From Thermohalobaculum sp039026375 (GTDB lineage: Bacteria > Pseudomonadota > Alphaproteobacteria > Rhodobacterales > Rhodobacteraceae), in NCBI GenBank assembly GCA_039026375.1, contig JBCCML010000006.1, forward strand, positions 62,001-126,000: DNA of 64,000 bases. The letters run 5' to 3'. This document shows, piece by piece, positions 18,175 through 26,912 of the stretch (position 1 is the stretch's first letter; each line of letters opens with the position of its first letter). A program made the translations under genes and the position numbers. The notes under the pieces are model-generated. The model worked only from the letters and a program-made list of their open reading frames with translations. It was not told where the DNA came from and searched no databases.

Positions 18175-18840
18175 TCAGGCGCGCTGAACCTTCGCTGCGA
18201 TGTCGTTAGTGACCAGCTTGTCCAGGGCCATCTGCAGTGTCGGCCGCTGACGGGCGAGGGTGCCGAGTTTCTTGCGATTCCAGGCGACATAGGTGCTGCC
18301 GGGCGTCAGACGGACGGTCGCGCTGGCGGGCTCCCCGGTCACCATCGCCAGTTCGCCGATGAACGAACCGGCAGGGTATTGAAGCAACCGCGCCCCCTTG
18401 TCGATGCGGATATCGCCGTAGATGACATAATAGAGTTCATCAGGGTGCGTGCCCTTGGTGGTCAGAACGGTCTCGGTGGTGGCTGTGCGGAATTCGGCCA
18501 CACTCATCAGGCGGCGGAACTGTCCGGGCGGCATGCGGTCGAAGGCGCGGTAAAGCAACTCTTCCTCCAGTGACATGCGGAACCGGGTTTTCTCCTTCAG
18601 GATCAGGAAGATCGAGATCAAGTTGGCCAACCCAAGGGCCATGCCCCAATAGATCGCGTCCCACAGTGGTTCGGCTGGGTGCAGCCAGTAGTAGGCAACG
18701 TAGAAGCCCGTTCCGGCCAGAAGAAGGGTCCGAAGGCAGAGTTGGTTGCGAATAAGATAGCCGATGACCTGGGTCAGCGCGGCGATGTGGACCAGGAAGG
18801 CCCAGTCGGTCAGTCCAAGGCTTGTCGGCAGGTGTTCCAT
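18175..18840 (-). CDS. Popeye-like membrane protein with cyclic-nucleotide-binding domain
   Basis: 221 residues from the ATG at 18840, which has AGAAGG at a proper spacing; the frame is open to 18870, but the two earlier ATGs lack a usable RBS. It has three hydrophobic segments within residues ~8-85 (WAFLVHIAALTQVIGYLI, TLLLAGTGFYVAYYWL, AIYWGMALGLANLISIFLIL), then a Crp/cNMP-type beta-roll (~95-205) with GDIRIDKGARLLQYPAGSFIGELAMVTGEPASATV, containing the GELA phosphate-binding signature and a downstream Ala-Thr. This is the Popeye-domain layout. It probably senses the product of the cyclase encoded immediately downstream. Confidence 0.82.
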   Translation of the reverse strand: MEHLPTSLGLTDWAFLVHIAALTQVIGYLIRNQLCLRTLLLAGTGFYVAYYWLHPAEPLWDAIYWGMALGLANLISIFLILKEKTRFRMSLEEELLYRAFDRMPPGQFRRLMSVAEFRTATTETVLTTKGTHPDELYYVIYGDIRIDKGARLLQYPAGSFIGELAMVTGEPASATVRLTPGSTYVAWNRKKLGTLARQRPTLQMALDKLVTNDIAAKVQRA

Positions 18841-18965
18841 CGGTGTCATCCTTCTGATCGGCACGGGCATCGTGGCTTCAGGCGGGACGTCTGGATGCGA
18901 TTTTTGTCACAGTTTTGCTGATCGGGCGGCTGACCAGAAAGTGGTCAGCCGATGTCATTACGATG

Positions 18966-18995
18966 CCCCCTCCCGACCTCCCCATGGGGGAGGGG
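18966..18995. repeat. C/G-rich inverted repeat between metG and the Popeye-like gene
   Basis: A nested dyad: CCCCTCCC pairs with GGGAGGGG, and an alternative inner pairing is CTCCCC-AT-GGGGGAG. There is no T-run on either side, so it may be a weak terminator or RNA-processing hairpin for metG. The rest of 18841-19104 shows no gene. Confidence 0.35.
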
Positions 18996-19104
18996 CGCTT
19001 GGGGTAGCCGCCAAGTGAAAATCTAAACCGTGCGGTCTTTTGGCGGACAAACGTTCATTGGGCGCCGCGCGTTTCGCGCGACGCGTTTGGATCGTTGGGT
19101 TGTG

Positions 19105-20835
19105 CTAGGCCGCCCCGGCGAACTGTTCGGCCAGTTGCTGGCGCCGGCTATCCTCGATCTTGGCGAAGAGGTTTTCGGGCACCTGAAAGGCGCGCCCCGG
19201 TTCCAGCGCATGCATCGCTGTTCGCGCGTCGTCCGGCCAGGCCAAGGCGTCGCCTTCTGCATACAACGCCGCCAGCATGGTGTCGGAAGCATCTGGAATG
19301 AACGGCCGGGAAATCACCGCATAGAGGCGAATGAGGTTGAGCGCGCAGCGGATCTGGCCGCCAGCTTTTGCCGGATCTTCCTTGAAAGTGGCCCAGGGCT
19401 GTTCAGCTTGAAGGTATTCGTTCCCGGCGACCCAAATCGCCCGAAGCTCGGCTGCCGCCTTTCGGATCTCGATCGCCTCCCAATGGTTCGCAAGCGCGGC
19501 CAGCCGGGTCTGAAGGTCGCCGATCAGTGCTTCTTCTGCGGGGCCGTAGGGGCCGTCTGGCACGGCCTCGCCGAACTTTGAGCGGCAGAACTTGGTGACC
19601 CGGCTGACGAAGTTGCCGAGCACGTTCGCCAGATCGGAGTTCACCCCTTGCTGGAAGCTCTCCCAGGTGAATTCGGTGTCCGATGTCTCCGGGATGTTCG
19701 AGAGCAGCCACCACCGCCAGTAATCGGCCGGCAAGATCTCGAGCGCCGCGTCCATGAAGACGCCGCGACCCTGGCTGGTCGAGAACTGCGCACCTTCGTA
19801 GTTCAGCCAGTTCGTCGATTTGATATAGTCGACCAGCTTCCACGGCTCGTTGCCGTCGTGATTGGCACCCACGATGGTCACGGGGAACGACAGTGTATGG
19901 AATGGCACGTTGTCCTTGCCCATAAACTGCAGATAGCGCACGTCGCCGGCGCCTTTGTCTTCGCGCCACCAGCGCTGCCAGGCGGCATCGTCCAGACCGT
20001 TGGCGTCAGCCCATTCCGCGGTTGCGGCAATGTACTCGATCGGGGCGTCGAACCAGACGTAAAAGACCTTGCCCTCCATCCCCGGCCATGGCTCTGACCC
20101 GCGCTGCACCGGCACACCCCAGTCCAGGTCGCGGGTGATCCCCCGATCCTGAAGACCGTCACCGTCGTCCAGCCACTTCTTGGCAATCGAGGTCGACAGA
20201 AGCGGCCAGTCGGTCTTTGTGTCGATCCAGTCGCGCAGGCGGTCGCGCATCTGAGACTGGCGGAGATAGAGGTGCTTGGTCTCGCGCACCTCAAGATCCG
20301 TCGATCCTGAAATCGCAGACCGCGGATTGATCAGGTCGGTCGGGTCCAACTGCTTAGTACAGTTCTCGCACTGGTCCCCGCGGGCTCGGTCGTAGCCGCA
20401 ATTGGGGCACGTACCCTCGATGTAGCGGTCTGGCAGAAACCGGCCGTCCGCGTTCGAGTAGACTTGGCTTTCCGAGCGTTCCTCGATCAAGCCTGCATCC
20501 GCCAGGCGGCCCGCAAAATGCTGCGTCAGCGCGTGGTTGCGCGCAGAAGACGAACGCCCGAAGTGATCAAAGGACAGGCGGAAGCCGTCGCCCAAGTCCT
20601 TTTGGATGGCCCACATCTCGGCGCAATACTCCGCCACAGGCTTGCCGGCCTTCGCGGCGGCCAGTTCGGCAGGTGTGCCGTGCTCGTCCGTGGCGCAGAT
20701 CAACATCACCTCGTGCCCGCGCGCCCGCATGAAACGCGCATAGGCATCGGCTGGCAGCATCGAGCCGACCAGGTTGCCCAGGTGTTTCACACCGTTGATG
20801 TACGGGATCGCCGAAGTGATCAGGATACGCGCCAT
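19105..20835 (-). CDS. metG: Methionyl-tRNA synthetase
   Basis: 576 residues. The class I HIGH-like motif is HLGN in YINGVKHLGNLVGS (~residue 18). The zinc knuckle is CPNCGYDRARGDQCENC (~residues 143-159). The anticodon-binding helical domain follows residue ~390. The usual KMSKS loop is replaced by FSTSQ in YEGAQFSTSQGRGVF (~residue 345), a variant that I believe also occurs in related Rhodobacteraceae and in archaeal-type enzymes. No C-terminal tRNA-binding EMAP domain is present. It charges initiator and elongator tRNA-Met. It is divergent from the antiporter gene. Confidence 0.95.
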   Translation of the reverse strand: MARILITSAIPYINGVKHLGNLVGSMLPADAYARFMRARGHEVMLICATDEHGTPAELAAAKAGKPVAEYCAEMWAIQKDLGDGFRLSFDHFGRSSSARNHALTQHFAGRLADAGLIEERSESQVYSNADGRFLPDRYIEGTCPNCGYDRARGDQCENCTKQLDPTDLINPRSAISGSTDLEVRETKHLYLRQSQMRDRLRDWIDTKTDWPLLSTSIAKKWLDDGDGLQDRGITRDLDWGVPVQRGSEPWPGMEGKVFYVWFDAPIEYIAATAEWADANGLDDAAWQRWWREDKGAGDVRYLQFMGKDNVPFHTLSFPVTIVGANHDGNEPWKLVDYIKSTNWLNYEGAQFSTSQGRGVFMDAALEILPADYWRWWLLSNIPETSDTEFTWESFQQGVNSDLANVLGNFVSRVTKFCRSKFGEAVPDGPYGPAEEALIGDLQTRLAALANHWEAIEIRKAAAELRAIWVAGNEYLQAEQPWATFKEDPAKAGGQIRCALNLIRLYAVISRPFIPDASDTMLAALYAEGDALAWPDDARTAMHALEPGRAFQVPENLFAKIEDSRRQQLAEQFAGAA

Positions 20836-20971
20836 ATTGCTCTCCGGGTTTTGGATGGCGCCCCCTCATATCGCCGTGTTAGGCGTGCGTCACCCCTGAC
20901 AAGCGCGGTTGGCACTTGCCAATGTCACGCTGCGTTGCATCATGTCAGGTGCCGCCAAGAAGGACCCGCCC

Positions 20972-22729
20972 ATGGCCGCACCCGGAGCCGACCCGTTTTT
21001 GCTGGATGTTGCGACCTATCTGGGCGCAGCGGTCGTTGCAGTGCCGATCTGCAACCGACTGGGGCTGGGTTCGGTCATCGGCTATTTGGTGGCCGGGGCG
21101 ATCATCGGGCCGTACGGCTTGGGCTTCATCGACAATGCCGAATCGGTGCTGCACTTTGCCGAGTTCGGGGTCGTGCTGCTGCTGTTCGTGATCGGTTTGG
21201 AGTTGCAGCCGACAAGGCTGTGGCGACTGCGAACCGAGATCTTTGGGCTTGGGCTGCTGCAGGTTGCGATCACCGGGATCGTTTTGGCAGCGATCCTGGC
21301 CGGCATGGGATGGATGGCGACCAATCCGGCGATCGCAGTGGGCAGTGCGTTGGCGCTGTCGTCGACCGCCTTCGCGATCCAATTGCTGCGCGACCGAGGG
21401 GATCTGCAGAAGCCCTACGGCGACAGGGCGTTCTCGATCCTGTTGTTCCAGGATCTGGCCATCGTGCCGCTGCTGGCGCTGATCGCCGTGTTGTCGCCCA
21501 GAGGGGGAGAGGACGGTGGGGACCCGACCACGCAGGCCTTGATCGCCTTTGGCGCCGTTGCCGGGTTGATCGTGGTTGGCCACTTTCTGTTACGGCCGCT
21601 GTTCCGGATCATTGCCGCGACCAAAGCAGATGAGATTTTTACCGCGGCGGCGTTGCTGGTCGTCGTCGGCGCGGCGCTGCTGATGCAATGGGCCGGGCTG
21701 TCCATGGCGATGGGCGCCTTCCTGGCCGGGGTTCTGCTGGCGGAAAGCGAATTCCGTCACCAGTTGGAGACGGATATCGAGCCGTTCCGAGGTTTGCTGC
21801 TCGGGCTGCTTTTCATCGCCGTTGGCATGTCGGTGGTGTGGCGAATCATCGCCGAAAACTGGATAATCGTGCTGTTCGGGGCCTTCGGGTTGGTCGCGCT
21901 TAAGGTCGGCGTGCTGGTGGCGTTGGCACGGGTTTTCGGCTCGCCCTGGCCCGATGCTCTGCGAATTGGTGCCGTGCTTGGACAGGGGGGCGAGTTTGGC
22001 TTTGTGATGTTCACGGTGTCCGTGACGGCCGGGTTGATCTCGCGCGATGAATCGTACCTTTTGACCGCAATCGTCACCGCAACCTTGGCACTGACGCCGC
22101 TCTGCCTTGCTGGTGTCGATCGGATGTTGCGCACTGGTAAGCCGGACATGGAGGGCATCGATACCGCTGATGATGTGGGCGATGATGCGGGCTCTGTGAT
22201 TGTCGTGGGCTTCGGGCGGTTTGGTCAAATCGTGGCCCGCGTGCTGAAGCTGCGCGGTTATGACGTGACGCTACTGGATTCGAGCCCCGAGCGCATTCGG
22301 ATCGCCCGGACCTTTGGGAACAAGGTATTCTTTGGCGATGTCCGGCGCGGCGATATCCTGCGGAATGTCGGCGTGGAAAAGGCGCGTGCGATCTTTCTGT
22401 GCGCGGATGATCCGGACGCCATCATGGGCGCTGTGAAGGCCCTGAGGATGCGGTTTCCGAACCTGATGCTGTTTGCCCGTGCGCACGACCGTGTCGCGGA
22501 ACTGGAGTTGAAGAAGGCGGGCGCCGACGTGGCGGTGCGCGAGATGCTGGAGTCCGGGGTCGAGATGGCGCGGATCGCGCTTGACAAGTTTGGCGACGGG
22601 GGCATCGCCGAGGAGACTATCGAAGAGTTCCGCCGCCGCGACGCCGAACTGCTGCGTTACCAGTCCGAGTTTGGTGCCCTGAAGGGCTATGAGAAGATGC
22701 GTGAAGACTTCGACCTCAAGGGCAGCTGA
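20972..22729 (+). CDS. KefC-type monovalent cation:proton antiporter (CPA2) with RCK domain
   Basis: 585 residues from ATG 20972, chosen because AAGGA lies 7 bases upstream; ATGs at 20942 and 20909 would add 10 or 21 polar residues. The N-terminal ~390 residues form an Na+/H+-exchanger-type membrane domain with about 12 segments (LGLGSVIGYLVAGAIIGPYG, ALSSTAFAIQLL, MGAFLAGVLLAESEF). Residues ~405-525 are a TrkA-N/RCK Rossmann domain with VIVVGFGRFGQIVARVL. Such proteins export K+ or Na+ in exchange for protons, gated by NAD(H) or glutathione adducts. It is convergent with the PaiB-like gene. Confidence 0.9.
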   Translation: MAAPGADPFLLDVATYLGAAVVAVPICNRLGLGSVIGYLVAGAIIGPYGLGFIDNAESVLHFAEFGVVLLLFVIGLELQPTRLWRLRTEIFGLGLLQVAITGIVLAAILAGMGWMATNPAIAVGSALALSSTAFAIQLLRDRGDLQKPYGDRAFSILLFQDLAIVPLLALIAVLSPRGGEDGGDPTTQALIAFGAVAGLIVVGHFLLRPLFRIIAATKADEIFTAAALLVVVGAALLMQWAGLSMAMGAFLAGVLLAESEFRHQLETDIEPFRGLLLGLLFIAVGMSVVWRIIAENWIIVLFGAFGLVALKVGVLVALARVFGSPWPDALRIGAVLGQGGEFGFVMFTVSVTAGLISRDESYLLTAIVTATLALTPLCLAGVDRMLRTGKPDMEGIDTADDVGDDAGSVIVVGFGRFGQIVARVLKLRGYDVTLLDSSPERIRIARTFGNKVFFGDVRRGDILRNVGVEKARAIFLCADDPDAIMGAVKALRMRFPNLMLFARAHDRVAELELKKAGADVAVREMLESGVEMARIALDKFGDGGIAEETIEEFRRRDAELLRYQSEFGALKGYEKMREDFDLKGS

Positions 22730-22746
22730 GCATTTAAGCTGCGCGC

Positions 22747-23373
22747 CTAGTCGCTTGGCGCTTCAACGGCCTTCATCAAACGCGCCATTTCCTGCTGGCC
22801 TTGGCCGATCGGGGAGGTGGCCACCATATCCGCCGCGGCCGCGCGGGCATCAGCTGACTTGTTCTGATTGAGCTTCCAGGTCGCGTCGACGTCTTCGACC
22901 GACATCGCAACCGGCACGATCCCCCGCATCATGCGCTCCATGAGGCCGTCGGTCATCTTTCCATAGGTCCAGGGTTTCTTTGGCAGCAGCTGGGTTTCGT
23001 TGTGCTCGGCGATGGCCTCGAGATGCGCCAACAGTTCCGTGTCTTCCAGCAGCCGCAGCGTGCCGCGAATGTGCACGGCAACGTAGTTCCATGTCGGTAC
23101 CTGATCGTCCATTTGGTACCAGTCGGGCGAGATGTAAGCGTCCGGCCCCGACACGATCATCAGCGCGGTCACGGGACCTTTTCGCAGTACCCGGGTCATT
23201 CGGTTCGAGCGCACCAGGTGCGCCTGCAATTCGTCGCCCTCCCGCACGAACGGCACATGGCTTGCCAATACGCCATCCGGCCCGGCCAAAGTCAGCACGC
23301 CGAAGCCGCGATTATCGGCCATGGTCAGAGCCTGATCACGGTCGTCCGGGCGGAAAATCGGATTGGGATGCAT
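22747..23373 (-). CDS. FMN-binding negative transcriptional regulator family (PaiB-like)
   Basis: 208 residues from the ATG at 23373 (MHPNPIFRPDDRDQAL); the frame continues upstream but that part overlaps the desaturase. Family stretches include GVLASHVPFV, VPTWNYVAVHIRG and KLNQNKSADARA near the C-terminus. The PaiB fold is a split-barrel flavin-binding protein; some members repress sporulation and protease genes in Bacillus, but in proteobacteria the role is unproven. It follows the desaturase by 10 bases on the same strand. Confidence 0.88.
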   Translation of the reverse strand: MHPNPIFRPDDRDQALTMADNRGFGVLTLAGPDGVLASHVPFVREGDELQAHLVRSNRMTRVLRKGPVTALMIVSGPDAYISPDWYQMDDQVPTWNYVAVHIRGTLRLLEDTELLAHLEAIAEHNETQLLPKKPWTYGKMTDGLMERMMRGIVPVAMSVEDVDATWKLNQNKSADARAAAADMVATSPIGQGQQEMARLMKAVEAPSD

Positions 23374-23383
23374 GATGGCGGCC

Positions 23384-24280
23384 TCAGTTGCTGACGAGTT
23401 GCTTGGCGACGCGGGCGTTGAACTGGCTGTAGCCTGGCGAGGTCTCTCGCAGGTGCGGCGCCATGACCCGGTGCAGATCCGGCAGACGGTGAAACGGCAC
23501 CGCGGGATAGGCGTGATGTTCGGCGTGGTAGGGCATGTTCCACGCCAGCCAACGGATCGCGCGGTTGGTGAATGTTGTGCGCGTGTTGGACAGCATGTCG
23601 GCAACATGCGGGCACAGGTGGTGTTCCGCCAACAGATAGGCACGCAGGAACGGTGCGCCCAGCAACATGGGCAGCAGCCATGTCCAAAGCGCGGCCTGCC
23701 AGGCGGTGATCCCTATGACGGTATAAAGGGCGATCAGCAGCAGGGCCTCCCGTCGGATGCGTGGCTTGGCTCTGTCCGGAACGAAGGCGTCCTGATTGCC
23801 ATGCAGCGCGTTGGAAATCAGGGTCGTCAGTCGCCACCGCCAGTCGGGTAGACCGCTGAGGTAGAGCGCGTATTGCCAAGGCGTCTCGGGCTTGCCGCCG
23901 GCCAACTCGGGATCGCGCTCTGGATCATGTGTGAAACGATGATGGGCAAGGTGGAAGTAGCGGAACTGGCTGGGCGACAAGATGACGGCCGCGCCGGTCA
24001 ACCAGGCCGTGGCCCGATTGATCCAAGTGGTCCGAAAGGCCGTCTCGTGGGTGACCTCATGCAGGGTTGTGAACAGAAAGACCCAGAGCCCCCCCTGAAC
24101 GACCATCAGCGCAGGCCAGCCCCAACTGCTTTGCCAAACGGCGACCCCAAGCGTCGCGATGGCGCCCAGATGGAGGCCCAGGCGTAGCAGGCCCGGCCCA
24201 TCAGACTGGGCGCAAAGCTCTTTGCGCGTTTGGGCGGGCAGTGCGTTTAGCACGGCGCGGTGGGTGTACTCCCGTTCCAT
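23384..24280 (-). CDS. Membrane fatty acid desaturase / hydroxylase family
   Basis: 298 residues with four or more hydrophobic segments and three histidine clusters that bind the di-iron centre: HEVTHET (~residue 74), HLAHHRFTH (~110) and HAEHH (~247). This pattern identifies the membrane fatty acid desaturase superfamily, which includes acyl-lipid desaturases and carotenoid ketolases or hydroxylases. No carotenoid gene is nearby. It lies 68 bases downstream of tldD and 10 bases upstream of the PaiB-like gene, all on the minus strand. Confidence 0.88.
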   Translation of the reverse strand: MEREYTHRAVLNALPAQTRKELCAQSDGPGLLRLGLHLGAIATLGVAVWQSSWGWPALMVVQGGLWVFLFTTLHEVTHETAFRTTWINRATAWLTGAAVILSPSQFRYFHLAHHRFTHDPERDPELAGGKPETPWQYALYLSGLPDWRWRLTTLISNALHGNQDAFVPDRAKPRIRREALLLIALYTVIGITAWQAALWTWLLPMLLGAPFLRAYLLAEHHLCPHVADMLSNTRTTFTNRAIRWLAWNMPYHAEHHAYPAVPFHRLPDLHRVMAPHLRETSPGYSQFNARVAKQLVSN

Positions 24281-24348
24281 CGCATGAACCTATCATCGCC
24301 ATGTGGGAGGAGCTAGCCGCGGAGCTGCCTGAGCTTGCGACGCCGCGC

Positions 24349-25773
24349 CTAGGTGCCCGCGCCGCCGACGGTGAGCCCCTCGATCAGCAGGGTCGGCTGG
24401 CCCACCCCGACCGGGACACCTTGGCCCTGCTTGCCGCATGTGCCGATCCCTGGGTCCATCGCACTGTCATTGCCGACGGCGGTGATCTGGCGCAGTGCCG
24501 TCGCGCCGTCGCCGATCAACGTCGCACCCTTCACTGGGTGCAGGATCTTGCCGTCCTTGACCCGGTACGCCTCGGTGCAGCTGAAGACAAATTTGCCGTT
24601 GGCAATGTCGACCTGACCGCCACCGAAATTGGTCGCGTAGATGCCGTCTTTGACATCTTTGACGATGCTATCGGGGTCTGCATCACCCGACTCCATGATC
24701 GTGTTTGTCATGCGTGGCATCGGGATGTGGGCATAGCTTTCGCGGCGCCCGTTCCCGGTGGGCTCCACCCCCATCAAACGTCCGTTCTGGCGGTCCTGCA
24801 TATAGCTGACCAGCGTGCCATCCTCTATCAAGACGGTGCGGTTCGTGGGGGTGCCCTCGTCGTCCACCGTCAGCGAGCCCCGCCGGTCCGGGATTGTCCC
24901 ATCGTCCACCACTGTGATGCCCTTGGCGGCGATCTGCTTGCCCATTAATTCGGTAAAGGCGGATGACCCTTTGCGGTTGAAGTCGCCTTCAAGCCCGTGG
25001 CCGATGGCTTCGTGTAGAAGAATGCCGGGCCAGCCCGGTCCCAGCGCCACCTGCATAACGCCACCGGGCGCATCCTCGGCCTCCAGGTTCACAAGCGCGA
25101 TGCGCAGCGCCTCGTCAGCCAGGGCCTTGCATGCCGATGGCGTGATCAGCCGGTCATAGCCGTGGCGCCCGCCTGCACCGGCCGAGCCTGACTCGCGGCG
25201 CCCTGCATGCTCGACAATCACCGAGACGTTGATCCGGGTAAGGGGCCGGTGGTCGCGCACCCGGGATCCTTCAGGCCGCAAGATCTCGACTTCAGAGACA
25301 TTGGCTGAAAGCGCGGCCGACACCTGCACAACGCGGCTGTCTTTCTCGCGGAGATAGGCATCGATTTCGCGCAACAATTCGATTTTCACGGCAACAGGAT
25401 CGGCGGAGACAGGATCGACGTCCCCATATAGCCGCCGATTGGTGCCGGGCGGAGGTGGCGCCATCACCCCGCCACCGGATCGCGCGGCCATCCGCGCGGT
25501 TTCTGCGGCGCGTTTTAACGCGGCTTCGCTGAGCTCCGAAGCGTGCGCATAGCCCGCCGCAGGTCCCAGCACGGTTCGCAGGCCGAAACCCTGGTTCGAA
25601 TCGTAAGAAGCCGTGCGCAATCGCCCGTCATCGAAGGCCAATGTCTCTGACCTTCGTCGTTCCAGATACAACTCGCCGTCATCGGCGCCCGCGACGGCGT
25701 CACGTAGAATCGTCAGCGCGCGACCTTCGTCCAGGTCCGTATCGAAGGGGGCGAAGGCGGCTGTATCTGACAT
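24349..25773 (-). CDS. tldD: Metalloprotease TldD
   Basis: 474 residues. TldD is the catalytic subunit of the TldD/TldE zinc protease that processes modified peptides such as microcin B17 precursor and CcdA. The metal-binding motif is HEAIGH in LLHEAIGHGLEGDF (~residue 235), of the HExxxH type specific to TldD. Glycine-rich C-terminal segments (FGGGQVDIANGKFVF, GNDSAMDPGIGTCGKQGQG) are typical. No tldE partner is in the window. It is divergent from ctaC with 173 bases between. Its presence is notable because peptide gene clusters lie 25 kb away, though no link is shown. Confidence 0.95.
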   Translation of the reverse strand: MSDTAAFAPFDTDLDEGRALTILRDAVAGADDGELYLERRRSETLAFDDGRLRTASYDSNQGFGLRTVLGPAAGYAHASELSEAALKRAAETARMAARSGGGVMAPPPPGTNRRLYGDVDPVSADPVAVKIELLREIDAYLREKDSRVVQVSAALSANVSEVEILRPEGSRVRDHRPLTRINVSVIVEHAGRRESGSAGAGGRHGYDRLITPSACKALADEALRIALVNLEAEDAPGGVMQVALGPGWPGILLHEAIGHGLEGDFNRKGSSAFTELMGKQIAAKGITVVDDGTIPDRRGSLTVDDEGTPTNRTVLIEDGTLVSYMQDRQNGRLMGVEPTGNGRRESYAHIPMPRMTNTIMESGDADPDSIVKDVKDGIYATNFGGGQVDIANGKFVFSCTEAYRVKDGKILHPVKGATLIGDGATALRQITAVGNDSAMDPGIGTCGKQGQGVPVGVGQPTLLIEGLTVGGAGT

Positions 25774-25946
25774 TCACTGGGCTCCTTTGGTCGGCTGTGG
25801 GCAGGGATGACCGTCGCCTGAACATGCCAAGGGCGGCGACATGCCGCAAACGCGATTATTGCGTTGTCATAACTCCGTGGAGATAGATGGCGCGTACCAA
25901 CAGTCAATGGCGGAGATGATCCGTCGCCAGCCACGGGGCAGCCGAT

Positions 25947-26882
25947 ATGCGTCTTCGTTCCCTCCTCGCCGCAAGCCTGGTCTTTGCGCCCGGTGTCGCA
26001 CTGGCAACGCCGGACGGCGCAGGCCAACCGATTGATCGAGGGCACCATTTTCAGGAAGCCGTGACCCCAGTGATGGAGAATATCGTCTGGCTGGACGGTT
26101 TCATGCACATCATGATGTTTGGCATCGTGGTCTTCGTCACGGCCTTGATGGCGATTTGCATCTTTAAGTTTAGTCGTAAGGCAAATCCTAACCCGTCAAC
26201 GACCACGCATAACACGACGATCGAGGTGATCTGGACCGTCGTGCCCTGTATCATCCTGGTGGTGATCGCGGTGCCGTCCGTACAGCTGTTGTTCCTGCAG
26301 TTGGAAGTTCCGAAGCCCGATCTGACGATCAAGGTCACGGGCGCACAGTGGAACTGGATCTACGAGTATCCTGAAGAAGAGATCGAGATCTTCTCCTACA
26401 TGATCGGGTCCCCAGGGACGGCGATCCCAGAGGAGTTGGAAGGCACGTTTTCCGGCACTAACGGGAACCCGGAGCTGACCTACGCCTACAACAAAGATGT
26501 CCAGACCCTACTTGAACACTATGGGCACGACCGCGAGCAGTTTCTGCTGGCAACCGACACCCGCGTCTATGTGCCGGTGGATGCCAACGTGCACCTGCTG
26601 ATCACTGCCAATGACGTGATCCACAACTGGGCCATTCCGTCTTTTGGCGTGAAGATGGACGCCATGCCAGGCCGCATCAACGAAACATGGTTCCGCGCGA
26701 CCGAGATCGGCACCTACTATGGCCAGTGCTCGGAGCTTTGCGGTCAGGCGCATAGTTACATGCCCATCGTCGTCGAAGTTGTCAGCCAGGAAGACTATGA
26801 CGCCTGGGTGCAGCAGACGCAGGCCGCGCAGCACGGCGAGGCTGCCGTGCAAACCGCGGAGGCTGACCAGCCAGCCCAATAA
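25947..26882 (+). CDS. ctaC: Cytochrome c oxidase subunit II (CuA subunit)
   Basis: 311 residues. It has a signal peptide (LLAASLVFAPGVALATP), two transmembrane helices (IMMFGIVVFVTALMAICIF, VVPCIILVVIAVPSVQLLFL) and a periplasmic cupredoxin domain. CuA ligands are visible in YGQCSELCGQAHSYMPI (Cys-x3-Cys-x3-His-x-x-Met) with the upstream His in VIHNWAIPSFGVKMDAMPG; the electron-entry aromatic patch is in GAQWNWIYEYP. An Ala/Gln-rich tail follows. It receives electrons from cytochrome c. It heads the oxidase assembly block up to surf1; subunit I is not in the window. Confidence 0.96.
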   Translation: MRLRSLLAASLVFAPGVALATPDGAGQPIDRGHHFQEAVTPVMENIVWLDGFMHIMMFGIVVFVTALMAICIFKFSRKANPNPSTTTHNTTIEVIWTVVPCIILVVIAVPSVQLLFLQLEVPKPDLTIKVTGAQWNWIYEYPEEEIEIFSYMIGSPGTAIPEELEGTFSGTNGNPELTYAYNKDVQTLLEHYGHDREQFLLATDTRVYVPVDANVHLLITANDVIHNWAIPSFGVKMDAMPGRINETWFRATEIGTYYGQCSELCGQAHSYMPIVVEVVSQEDYDAWVQQTQAAQHGEAAVQTAEADQPAQ

Positions 26883-26912
26883 TCGTCATCTAGGCACCTA
26901 GGACGGCACCGA

